Shown: one piece after another, positions 18,927 to 27,085 of the stretch
Layout: each line of letters begins with the position of its first letter
Position numbering within the stretch: the first letter of the stretch is position 1
Assembly (NCBI GenBank): GCA_020532085.1
Contig: JAJBAV010000027.1
Coordinates: forward strand, 1 to 40,076
Length of the DNA: 40,076 nt
Source of the DNA: Candidatus Cloacimonadota bacterium
GTDB taxonomy: Bacteria; Cloacimonadota; Cloacimonadia; Cloacimonadales; Cloacimonadaceae
Direction of reading: 5' to 3'
Notes under the pieces: generated by a model
What the model saw: only the letters and a program-made list of their open reading frames with translations
Databases searched by the model: none
What the model was told of the DNA's origin: nothing
Translations under genes and position numbers: made by a program

Positions 18927-20747
18927 TTATCGGGCAGCTCTACAAACCCGAAAGCCGATGTATTTGTAGCTTTCGTGCGGGGCTTTGGCGTTGCGTTTGA
19001 AAACCGTGCAATAGCTGGGGTCCTGATTGATGGTGGAACCCCCGCGCATCACGCGCAGGGAATCGTTGTCCGCGCCGCGGGGATCGGTGCCTTTCAGAAA
19101 ACGGTAGCCGTTGCCCCGATGCCAGTCCCAGCACCATTCCCAAACGTTTCCGGTCATGTCGTGGATGCCCAGTTCATTGGCGCTTTTACCACCCACGGGG
19201 CGGGTTTTGGCCGAGGTTTTGCCATACCAGCCCACGTCGTTCAGGGAGTTTGAGCCGCTGTAGAGGTATCCCCGGGAGAGATTTCCGCCGCGGGCGGCGA
19301 ATTCCCATTCCGTTTCAGTGGGCAGGCGATATCCGGAGGCATCCCAGTCCACTACAACCGTCCAGCGGTAGGGATCTTCCGGATTCAGATTGCCGGGGTC
19401 CGGCGAGGTGGAAATCCGGTAGCAGGGAGTGAGGCCCTCCTGTTCGCTGCGACGGAGGCAATATTCCACCGCGCCGTACCAGGAAACCGTTTCCACGGGA
19501 TGGTCCAAACCCTCATAGGTGGAGGGATTGCCGCCCATCACGGCGATCCATTCCGCTTGGGTGACCTCATGTTTGCCGATCAGAAAGCTGGAGACTTTCA
19601 CCTTTGCCGGCAGATTGGAGACCGTATTTTCCTGACCGGTGCCGATCTGGAACGAGCCGCCTTTCACCAGCACCATGCCTTCCGGGAGGGTGGCTTCGGA
19701 CCACTCCGGGTCTTCCGAAAGGTCCCAGCCGTCGTCCCCGCCGCCCACAAAATTGGTGACGCCGAAGACCTCCAGCAGGGCCAGGCCCAGCAGCAAAGCC
19801 AGCAGAGCCACGGCCAGCCAGAGCCAGGGGCCGCGTTTTTGGGGGGCCGGGTCCGGCGGGGAAGGACTAACCTGTTCCCCGGCTGAGGGTGGAGTCCAGT
19901 CCGGAAGCGGTTCCGCGGGTCCGAAAGTGGTGGCGGCGGAAGGCAGGATCAGCTTGAAGGGACGGTCATTGCGGTCCTTGGCGGTGAGGCGTCGCAGCAG
20001 GTCGACCGTGGCCTGGCTGATGTGGGGATATTTTTCGCGGGGATCGGGAAAAGACTGCTCCAGCACGCGCCGTTTCAGCTCATACTCGCTATCCGCGCCG
20101 CCGGCATAGGGCAGGCTGCCGCTGAGCAACTCGTAGAGCAGCACTCCGGCGGAATAGATGTCGGTGCGGTGATCGACGTCCGGCTGGCCCAACAGCTGTT
20201 CCGGGCTCATGTAGAGAGGCGTGCCCACATAGTTACCCTGCCGGGTGAGATGGGCGTCGCCAAGGATGCGGGCGATGCCGAAATCCAGGATCTTCACCAG
20301 ATCGCCGTTGGCGGGGTCCACCATGATATTTTGGGCTTTGATGTCGCGGTGGATCACGCCCAGGGAATGGGCATAATTCAGCGCGGATGCCAGCTGTTCG
20401 AAAATGCGCAGGCAGCGCCGCTCGGGGATGGGGCCAGTGTTGCCGCTCAGTTCCAGCAAGGTGATGCCGGGGAAGTATTCCAGCACCATGAAGTAGTCGC
20501 CATCCTGCTCGAAAAAGTTAAAAAGCTGGATGATATTGGGATGCTTGAGCTGGGCTTGGATGCGGGCTTCATTCACAAACCGGCGGTAAAATTCCTCCTG
20601 GCTGGTAAGGCCGGACTGCAGCCGTTTGAGCACCACCTGGCGGTTGAGCAATTCCTCCCGCGCCAGAAAAATCTCGCCCATGCCGCCCCGGGCGATCAGA
20701 CTGATCACCACGTAATCGCGGATCTTCGTGCCTGTGCCTATCTGCAT
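18927..20747 (-). CDS. Membrane Ser/Thr protein kinase fused to a formylglycine-enzyme-like domain, 606 aa
   Basis: The Hanks-type kinase occupies residues about 12-265, with glycine loop RGGMGEIF (20-27), Lys41, catalytic HRDIKAQN (133-140), DFG (155-157) and SPE. A Pro-rich linker (about 280-305) leads to one membrane helix (about 308-328). Residues about 355-604 are an FGE-sulfatase/SUMF1-type domain (GGSFQIGTG, GKHEVTQAEWIAVMG, YRLPTETEWEFAARGG, TGNVWEWCWDW, GFRVCR). At the site where formylglycine enzymes carry two cysteines, RGGST-INQDPSYC keeps only the second, so true sulfatase activation is doubtful. A binding role outside the membrane, as in PknL- or Pkn1-like proteins, is more likely. 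ATG 20745-20747 is the first start. The gene is alone on its unit. Confidence 0.88.
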   Translation of the reverse strand: MQIGTGTKIRDYVVISLIARGGMGEIFLAREELLNRQVVLKRLQSGLTSQEEFYRRFVNEARIQAQLKHPNIIQLFNFFEQDGDYFMVLEYFPGITLLELSGNTGPIPERRCLRIFEQLASALNYAHSLGVIHRDIKAQNIMVDPANGDLVKILDFGIARILGDAHLTRQGNYVGTPLYMSPEQLLGQPDVDHRTDIYSAGVLLYELLSGSLPYAGGADSEYELKRRVLEQSFPDPREKYPHISQATVDLLRRLTAKDRNDRPFKLILPSAATTFGPAEPLPDWTPPSAGEQVSPSPPDPAPQKRGPWLWLAVALLALLLGLALLEVFGVTNFVGGGDDGWDLSEDPEWSEATLPEGMVLVKGGSFQIGTGQENTVSNLPAKVKVSSFLIGKHEVTQAEWIAVMGGNPSTYEGLDHPVETVSWYGAVEYCLRRSEQEGLTPCYRISTSPDPGNLNPEDPYRWTVVVDWDASGYRLPTETEWEFAARGGNLSRGYLYSGSNSLNDVGWYGKTSAKTRPVGGKSANELGIHDMTGNVWEWCWDWHRGNGYRFLKGTDPRGADNDSLRVMRGGSTINQDPSYCTVFKRNAKAPHESYKYIGFRVCRAAR

Positions 20748-20870
20748 GATGGTTCCCTCTTGGGTTTATTTATGATCTGTCAGAGCTTGTTTCGCGTTGC
20801 ATCCTTTTGGTCAGCTAAATCTGTAACATCCTTGGAAATCGATCACATCCTGCCATCCACGCTCACACGC

Positions 20871-20909
20871 TGGCGTCGAGCGAGGAACGAGCATCGACGG
20901 CAGCGAAAC
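20871..20909. repeat. GTCGAGCGAG dispersed repeat, copy 1
   Basis: A 39-base segment with GTCGAGCGAG, ACGAGCATCGAC and CAGC is shared with 39716-39754 at about 32 of 39 positions. It has an imperfect self-complementary core (GTCGA...TCGAC). It lies in the spacer between the kinase gene and the lipoprotein gene, which shows no other feature. Confidence 0.6.
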
Positions 20910-20963
20910 CGTTCATCATTCCTGTCGTCCCTGCTGGCAAATCCGCTGGACGCCAGGATACCC

Positions 20964-21386
20964 TCAGCGCCAGGTCTGGTCGCCGTGAAGCTGCCAGGAA
21001 CCTCCTTCATAAATGAAATAGGAGGCGTCGCCGGAGGTTTCGGGTTCCGGATAGCTGTAGGTGGCATCGGCCGCCTGGAAGGTCATGGTCATGAACACGA
21101 TGGCGCGGTCGTAATTGACCTCCACTTCGCTGATCTCGCAATCCAGCAGCTGGTATTGGCCGCGGCGGTTCAGCCAGAGTTGGCGCAGTTCCGCGCTGTA
21201 CATGCCCCTGTGGCGGAAATCCGGATGGACATGGGCCATGATGCCATCCACCTCGCCCCAGCTGAAATCGCGGGAGATGTCGTAGATGATGTTGCGGATC
21301 TCGTATTCATCGGCCGCGGTGGGGTCGGGATCACAGGAGGCAAGGAAGAGGGCGAAAAACAGCAGCAACGCGCTGAAATATCTCAC
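20964..21386 (-). CDS. Small lipoprotein, possible NTF2-like fold, 140 aa
   Basis: Starts with GTG at 21384-21386, overlapping the methyltransferase stop (GTGA). Residues 1-18 form a lipoprotein signal ending LASC, with Cys18 as the lipid site. The mature part, beginning DPDPTAADEYEIRNIIYDIS, with DGIMAHVHPDFRHRG and YEGGSWQLHGDQTW, has the helix-then-curved-sheet pattern of SnoaL/DUF4440-like proteins. No catalytic residues can be assigned. It is the last gene of the htpX group. Confidence 0.75.
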   Translation of the reverse strand: MRYFSALLLFFALFLASCDPDPTAADEYEIRNIIYDISRDFSWGEVDGIMAHVHPDFRHRGMYSAELRQLWLNRRGQYQLLDCEISEVEVNYDRAIVFMTMTFQAADATYSYPEPETSGDASYFIYEGGSWQLHGDQTWR

Positions 21387-22759
21387 TTTGCCTCCGAGGG
21401 AACGAGGGCCAGCTCCGCCAGGGTTTCCACGTGCCAGGTGTGGGGAAACATGTCGAAGGATTGCAGCTGCTTCAGGCGGTAAAAGCCGCTGGCCAGGAGG
21501 ATCTTGAGGTCGCGGTGCAGGGTGATGGGCGAGCAGCTGAGGTAGAAGATCCGGGGGATCCGGGCCTCGATCAGCGCTGTCAGGGCGGGTTGGCGCACAC
21601 CGGCGCGGGGCGGGTCCAGAATGATCACGCCGGGCCGGGCCTGGGCTTCACCCTGGCTGGGCGCAAGCAAAGCCGGCAGGGCATCTTCCACCCGGGCGCA
21701 GAGAAACCCGGCGTTGGCGATCTGGTTTTGATGCCGGTTGAGTTCGCCGTCGGCCACCGCGCTGGGGTTTTCCTCGATGCAGAGGACGTTTTGGGCTTCC
21801 CCGGCCAGGGAGAGGCCCAAAGCGCCGAGCCCGGAAAAGGCGTCGTAGATGTTTTCGCCCGGCGGGATCCTGCTTTTCAGGTGGGCGATGATCAGTTCCA
21901 GGGTGGCCGTGTTCACCTGCCAGAAAGAGCGGTAATGCACGCGGAAACGCAGACCCCCCAGCTCCTCCTGCAGCCAGGGCTCGCCGAAAAGCAGCTTTTC
22001 TTCCGAGCCGAGGATCACGTTGCCGCGCTCGCGGTTGATGTTCTGCACGATGCCGGTGATGGCCGGAAATTCGGCGGTGAGCTGTTTCACCAGAAGCTGG
22101 GTGAAGGGCAGCTTGCCGGAGCGGGTCACCAAGACCAAGATCACGCGCTGGCGGTCCCGCGAACAGCGGAAACCCACGTGCCGCAGGGTGCCGGTGTGGT
22201 TCACCTCGTCATATGGCTTCACCCCTGTCTGGTCCATGATCTGCAGGCAGCGGCGGGCGATGGCGTCGAAAACGGGGGGATGAAGCTGGCAGGACTCGTG
22301 AGGCACTATCTGATGTGACCAGCGGGCGTAGATGCCAAAGCTGAGGCCGCCAGCCCCGGCGCCCACGGGCATGAAGGCCTTGTTGCGGTAATGGCGGGTG
22401 TCCGGAGAAGCTATGGTCATGGGGATATCCAGTTCTGGCGCCAGGGGTTGGAGCAATTCGCGGAGCAGGTCGCCCTTGTATTTCAGCTGGATGGGATAGT
22501 CGATGTTGAGCCAGTCGCAGCCGCCACAGGGCAGCTCAGAGGCGAAGGAGGAGCAGGACGAGGGTATCACTCCCTCTCCGCGGCGCAGATATTCTTTCAC
22601 CCGGGCGAAGGCCACATCCTTGCGCTCGCGCAGCAGCTCGGCTTCGATCTCGTCGCCGGCGGCCGTGTAGGGCACAAAAACGGCCTTGCCCTCGCTGAAC
22701 CCGATCCCGTGGCCTTCAAGGGCCAGCTTGGTGATCGTGAGCTGGAAGTTTTTCTTCAC
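21383..22759 (-). CDS. rlmD: RNA (uracil-5-)-methyltransferase, RlmD/RlmCD type, 458 aa
   Basis: An N-terminal TRAM domain (residues about 1-60) is followed by an iron-sulfur cysteine cluster (CSSFASELPCGGCDW, then HESCQ) and the Rossmann methyltransferase (YDAFSGLGALGLSLAGEAQN, IILDPPRAGV). The catalytic Cys is in FYLSCSP (near 400). This architecture is that of 23S rRNA m5U methyltransferases RlmC, RlmD or the dual-specific RlmCD, and of TrmA-related enzymes; sequence alone does not settle the target site. GTG 22757-22759 overlaps the htpX stop by four bases (GTGA), so the two are coupled. Confidence 0.85.
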   Translation of the reverse strand: MKKNFQLTITKLALEGHGIGFSEGKAVFVPYTAAGDEIEAELLRERKDVAFARVKEYLRRGEGVIPSSCSSFASELPCGGCDWLNIDYPIQLKYKGDLLRELLQPLAPELDIPMTIASPDTRHYRNKAFMPVGAGAGGLSFGIYARWSHQIVPHESCQLHPPVFDAIARRCLQIMDQTGVKPYDEVNHTGTLRHVGFRCSRDRQRVILVLVTRSGKLPFTQLLVKQLTAEFPAITGIVQNINRERGNVILGSEEKLLFGEPWLQEELGGLRFRVHYRSFWQVNTATLELIIAHLKSRIPPGENIYDAFSGLGALGLSLAGEAQNVLCIEENPSAVADGELNRHQNQIANAGFLCARVEDALPALLAPSQGEAQARPGVIILDPPRAGVRQPALTALIEARIPRIFYLSCSPITLHRDLKILLASGFYRLKQLQSFDMFPHTWHVETLAELALVPSEAK

Positions 22760-23646
22760 ACCATCAACTTGCGCAGGGCCGCGATGCGTTTTTCAATGGG
22801 GGGATGGGTGGCGAAGAGCGACATGATCTGGCTGCTGTTGATCTTGGCGATGGCGAAGGCGTCCTTGCGGGCAGTGTGCACGTGAGCGCCGCTGATCTTT
22901 TCCAGGGCGGTGATCATGTGTCCCGGGCTGGTGAGCTGTGCGGAGCCGGCATCAGCGACGAATTCGCGGCGGCGGGAATGAGCTGCCATCACGATGTTGG
23001 CCAGGATCATCAGCACGTTTTGCAGGATCATAGCGATGGCGGATTGGCCGGCATTGTTCATGATGCCGGCGCTGCCGTTTTGTTCATCCCGCTGGCCCCG
23101 GCGGGCGCTGAGGATGGAGGCGATCACGTTTGCCAAAAACAGCACGAAGGTGTTCATGGTGCCCATCAACAGGGTGGTGGTAACCATGTCGCCTTCGGTG
23201 ATGTGGGTCATTTCGTGTCCGGCCACCGCGGCCAGCTCTTCCTCGTCCAGGTTTTGCATGATGCCGCTGGAAAAGGCGATGAGCGATTTATCCTTGGAAG
23301 CGCCGGTGGCGAAGGCGTTGTTGTCCGGAGATTGGTAGATGCCGAATTCCGGCATGACAATGCCCTTGTGGGCGGCCATTTTTTCGATAGTGTCATAGAG
23401 GTGGAGGGCCTTGCCGGAAGCGTTTTCGCGGGTGAGGGGGGTGATCTTGTAGGACGATTTGGCCAGCGCTTTGCTGGAAAACAGCGAGATCACCGACCCG
23501 GCAAAACCGAACACGGCGCACATTATCAGCAGTTGGACCCAGCTTTCTGTGGGAACGCCCACCAGCCGCATGATTACACCCAACACGGCCAGGACCAGGA
23601 AGTTGACGGTGAGGAAGAGTCCCCAGCGTTTGATCAATGCTTTCAT
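22756..23646 (-). CDS. htpX: Membrane zinc metalloprotease HtpX
   Basis: An M48 protease of the inner membrane that degrades misfolded membrane proteins. Two N-terminal membrane helices (residues about 8-30 and 35-55) precede FATGASKDKSLIAFSSGIM and the zinc motif HEMTH (near 134-138). Two more helices follow (about 150-175 and 200-220), then the third zinc ligand in RREFVADAGS, and SLFATHPPIEKRIAALRKL at the C-terminus. I use ATG 23644-23646, preceded by AAGGAGGA at 11 bases. An in-frame start 11 codons earlier is possible. Confidence 0.92.
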   Translation of the reverse strand: MKALIKRWGLFLTVNFLVLAVLGVIMRLVGVPTESWVQLLIMCAVFGFAGSVISLFSSKALAKSSYKITPLTRENASGKALHLYDTIEKMAAHKGIVMPEFGIYQSPDNNAFATGASKDKSLIAFSSGIMQNLDEEELAAVAGHEMTHITEGDMVTTTLLMGTMNTFVLFLANVIASILSARRGQRDEQNGSAGIMNNAGQSAIAMILQNVLMILANIVMAAHSRRREFVADAGSAQLTSPGHMITALEKISGAHVHTARKDAFAIAKINSSQIMSLFATHPPIEKRIAALRKLMV

Positions 23647-24073
23647 GAGTTGATTTTCCTCCTTAATGGGCATGAGCATTTCACGATGCGCGACAAGCTT
23701 CCGCTGGCGGACGGACTGGAAATGCTTTTACACAAACAGGTTCCGCGGCATGTTTTCATCTCATCGCTCCTTGACGCAAAAGTTAGCTGCCCCAAGGCCA
23801 TGCGAAACGCCGGGCTTGCAACAGCTGTCATATTTTTCATTATTCTGAAAGGCGAAAAAATGGCAAGGAAAATTTTCGCAAACGGGATGCGGAGCAGGCA
23901 TCCCGCGCCTCTTTGGACAGCCAATACCTTGATGGGATGCGGGCCGGCGGGCCGGCGGGAACGGAAGCGGCTCACCTTTGGCCTTGACAAATACCTGTGT
24001 CTGGAAAAATCAGCCAACAAATGCTGTTACAAGGCCCAGGGCCTCAAAACTGCCCAGGCCGGAAGGAGACATG
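23647..24073. other. Divergent spacer between htpX and leuS
   Basis: 427 bases without a convincing gene. A TTGACA at 23984-23989 points toward leuS but has no good -10. A hairpin CGGGATGC/GCATCCCG (23883-23905) and the GC repeat CCGGCGGGCCGGCGGG (about 23944-23959) are present. I find no T-box consensus or other known leader. Confidence 0.45.
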
Positions 24074-26557
24074 ATGGAATATCCCTTTTCAAAAATAGAG
24101 CAAAAGTGGCAGAAGATCTGGCGGGAAAAGCGGATCTTCAACCCCGGCGACGCCGCCGTCAAGCCCAAATATTACGTGCTGGCAATGTTTCCCTATCCTT
24201 CCGGGGTGCTGCATTGCGGGCACGCTTCCAACTATTCCATCAGCGACGCCATCGCCCGCCTCAAAATGATGGAGGGTTACTCTGTGATGCAGCCCATGGG
24301 TTACGACTCCTTCGGCATGCCGGCCGAAAACTTTGCCATCCAGCACAATTCCCATCCGCGCCTCACCACCGAGGAAAACATCGCCGCCATGCGCGGGCAG
24401 TTTGACGCCATGGGCTTCGGCCTGGACTGGGACCGCGAGGTGAGCACCTGCCGTCCGGACTACTACGTCTGGGGCCAGTATCTCTTCAAAAAGCTTTACG
24501 AAAAAGGCCTGGTCTATCGCAAAAAATCCTGGCAGAACTGGTGCGACAACTGCCAGACCGTGCTGGCCAACGAGCAGGTGGAAAACGGCCTCTGCTGGCG
24601 CTGCCACGGCGATGTGGACCAAAAGGAACTGGAGCAGTGGTTTTTCCGCATCACCGCCTACGCCGAGGAATTGCTCGATTTTTCCAAGCTGATCGACTGG
24701 CCGGAACGCGTGATCACCATGCAAAAGAACTGGATCGGCAAAAGCGCCGGCACCCTGATCGATTTCCCGCTGGAAGACGGCTCCGAGGCCATCAGCGTGT
24801 TCACCACGCGCCCGGATACCGTTTACGGAGTTACTTTCATGGCCCTGCCGCCGGAACATCCGCTGGTGCAGGCCTGGCTGGCGGAAGAGCCGGCCAACCA
24901 CGCCCTGCACGATTTTTGCCGCAAGGTGATCAATGCCGACAAGATCCAGCGCGGCGCCGAGGACACCACCAAAGAGGGCGTTTTCAGCGGCCGGCATTGC
25001 CTCAACCCCCTCAACGGCAACAAGGTGCAGATCTGGATAACCAACTATGTGCTGATGGATTATGGCACCGGCGCGGTGATGGCCGTGCCAGCCCACGACC
25101 AGCGTGACTTCGAATTTGCCCAAAAATACGGCATCCCCATGCTGCTGGTGATCCAGAACCCCCAGCAAAGCCTGGTGTTGGAAAAGATGAGCGAAGCCTA
25201 CGTCGAGCCCGGGATCATGGCGAATTCCGCGCCCTTCGACGGCCGCGACAGCGAAGAGGCCAAAGCGGCCATCTCCGCCCTGATCGAGGAGAAAGGCTGC
25301 GGCAAGGTGACGCACACCTACCGTCTGCGCGATTGGGGAATTTCCCGCCAGCGCTACTGGGGCAACCCCATCCCGGTGATCCACTGCTCCCGCTGCGGGG
25401 TTGTGCTGGTGCCGGATGAAGACCTGCCGGTGCTGCTTCCGGAAAACGTTCAGGTGGGCCGCACCACCAGCAATCCGCTGCTTTCGGTGCCGGAATGGTA
25501 CAGCGTGGCCTGTCCGCAGTGCGGAGCCGAGGCCAGGCGCGAAACCGACACCATGGACACCTTTGTGGACAGCTCCTGGTATTATGCCCGCTATGCTGAT
25601 CCCAAGAACGATTCAGTCCCCTTCGACCCTCCCAAAGCCAAATACTGGCTGCCGGTGGACCAATACATCGGCGGCATCGAGCACGCCGTGATGCATCTGC
25701 TCTACGCGCGCTTCATCGGCAAATTCATGCGCGACCTGGGCTGGCTGGACTGCGACGAGCCTTTCGCCAGATTGCTCACCCAGGGCATGGTTACCAAGGA
25801 CGGCGCCAAGATGAGCAAATCCAAAGGCAACGTGGTGGATCCTGGCTATATCATCGACCGCTTTGGGGCCGACACCCTGCGTACCTTCCTGCTTTTCGCC
25901 TCCCCGCCGGACAAGGATTCCGAGTGGAGCGACGATGGCGTGATGGGCGCTTTCAGGTTCCTGAACCGCGTTTGGCGCCTGATCGAAAGCAATCTGGACA
26001 CCCTGAAACGAGGCCTGCAGCTTTGTGCTGAATTTGAAGACATCTCCGCCCCGCTGCGCGAACTGCTGTACAGCTCGCACAGCACAGTGAAAAAGTGGCT
26101 GGAGGACTGCCAGCACCGCCTGCAGTACAACACAGCCATCGCCGCCGTGATGGAGCATCTGAACCACTGCGCGTCCGTGAAGGACCCCGCCGGGCTCTCC
26201 GACGCCGATCTGGCCGTTTATGCCGAAGCCTGCGGGATCATTCCGCAAATGCTCTACCCCTTCGCGCCCCACATCGCCGAAGAACTCTGGCAAATGCTGG
26301 GATTCACGGAGCTATTGCACGAATCCGGCCTGCCCGGTTATGAGGAAAAATACCTCGTGCGCGACCTCATCACCTACGTGGTGCAGATCAACGGCAAGCT
26401 GCGCGGCAAACTGGAAGTGGCCCCGGATATCGATCCGGAGGAACTGAAAGCCCTGGCCCTGGAGGTGGAAAACGTGAAGCGCAGCCTCGCAGGCTGGGTG
26501 GTGAAAAAAGTGATCGTGGTGCCCGGCAAGATGGTCTCCATCGCCGCGGGCAAATAG
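24074..26557 (+). CDS. leuS: Leucyl-tRNA synthetase
   Basis: A class I synthetase charging tRNA-Leu. The HIGH motif is HCGH (47-50) in PYPSGVLHCGH, followed by YDSFGMPAENFA. An editing domain with TTRPDTVYGVTFM, a zinc-type Cys pattern (CSRCG, CPQCG), DSSWYYARYADP and KMSKSKGNVVDP (about 578-589) follow, then the anticodon-binding helices and a C-terminal YVVQINGKLRGKLE. With 827 residues the length is typical for bacteria. Tandem ATGs at 24071 and 24074 follow AAGGAG; I use the second, at five-base spacing. A longer frame to 23978 lacks a ribosome site and similarity. Confidence 0.96.
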   Translation: MEYPFSKIEQKWQKIWREKRIFNPGDAAVKPKYYVLAMFPYPSGVLHCGHASNYSISDAIARLKMMEGYSVMQPMGYDSFGMPAENFAIQHNSHPRLTTEENIAAMRGQFDAMGFGLDWDREVSTCRPDYYVWGQYLFKKLYEKGLVYRKKSWQNWCDNCQTVLANEQVENGLCWRCHGDVDQKELEQWFFRITAYAEELLDFSKLIDWPERVITMQKNWIGKSAGTLIDFPLEDGSEAISVFTTRPDTVYGVTFMALPPEHPLVQAWLAEEPANHALHDFCRKVINADKIQRGAEDTTKEGVFSGRHCLNPLNGNKVQIWITNYVLMDYGTGAVMAVPAHDQRDFEFAQKYGIPMLLVIQNPQQSLVLEKMSEAYVEPGIMANSAPFDGRDSEEAKAAISALIEEKGCGKVTHTYRLRDWGISRQRYWGNPIPVIHCSRCGVVLVPDEDLPVLLPENVQVGRTTSNPLLSVPEWYSVACPQCGAEARRETDTMDTFVDSSWYYARYADPKNDSVPFDPPKAKYWLPVDQYIGGIEHAVMHLLYARFIGKFMRDLGWLDCDEPFARLLTQGMVTKDGAKMSKSKGNVVDPGYIIDRFGADTLRTFLLFASPPDKDSEWSDDGVMGAFRFLNRVWRLIESNLDTLKRGLQLCAEFEDISAPLRELLYSSHSTVKKWLEDCQHRLQYNTAIAAVMEHLNHCASVKDPAGLSDADLAVYAEACGIIPQMLYPFAPHIAEELWQMLGFTELLHESGLPGYEEKYLVRDLITYVVQINGKLRGKLEVAPDIDPEELKALALEVENVKRSLAGWVVKKVIVVPGKMVSIAAGK

Positions 26558-26574
26558 AACCCCCACATATATTT

Positions 26575-26610
26575 ACAGGCGGGGGTGGCTGCGGCTGCCC
26601 CTGTTTTTTT
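26575..26610 (+). terminator. Likely intrinsic terminator of leuS
   Basis: ACAGG/GGGG pairs with CCCC/TGT around a 12-base loop (two bases bulged), followed by seven T. It starts 18 bases after the leuS stop codon. Confidence 0.6.
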
Positions 26611-26611
26611 G

Positions 26612-26919
26612 GGCTCTCGTGCAAACCGAGTGGGTGGGGTGACAAAATGACTGATGAACTTTATACCAACAAGTCTCGATTCGTCATTCCGGACGCAGGT
26701 GCTTTAGCGCCGGAGATCCGGAATCCAGACCTTGCGGGAATAGCAAGTCCAAGCGGGGTCGAAACAGACGCAGTCTGTATCGACACCCTCTGAGGGCATT
26801 ACCTGGACCGTCTGGATTCCGGGCCCGACTGCGTCGTCCCGGAATGACAATCCGATGCCGGCCGGTTGAAAGTTCTGTATCCAGCCGATCCCTCCACCCA
26901 CTCGGTTTGAAAGAGAGCC
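26612..26919. repeat. Element with 29-bp terminal inverted repeats and flanking T-tracts, enclosing a full palindromic repeat
   Basis: 26612-26640 and 26891-26919 are inverted repeats matching at about 25 of 29 positions, including AAACCGAGTGGGTGG and its complement. T-tracts flank both ends (26604-26610 and 26920-26927). Between them, 26683-26848 is a complete copy of the GTCATTCCGG...CCGGAATGAC palindromic element, with inner CAGACGCAGTCTG hairpin. No protein is encoded. Confidence 0.75.
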
Positions 26920-26970
26920 TTTTTTTTCGCCTGCGCCCTTAGCTCCTTCCCGTCCGCCCCCCAATCGCCT

Positions 26971-27009
26971 CCCGCACAGTTCCCGCCCGACAGGCGGGAA
27001 GTCTGCGGG
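26971..27009. repeat. Nested hairpin in spacer
   Basis: An inner stem TTCCCGCC/GGCGGGAA (26980-26987 with 26993-27000) sits within an outer stem CCCGCA/TGCGGG (26971-26976 with 27004-27009). A related, less complete sequence occurs at about 8419-8455. The spacer 26558-27085 shows no gene. Confidence 0.6.
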
Positions 27010-27085
27010 AAGTGGGCAAGGGGTGGATGCGAGGGGGCTCAGGGCGGGTCAACTGAGAAATTGGTGGGAATGAAGGGGTGGCGGC

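Noticed and set aside
23647-24073. T-box or other amino-acid-responsive leader before leuS
   Set aside because: No T-box consensus and no specifier-loop arrangement could be found; only a simple hairpin is present.
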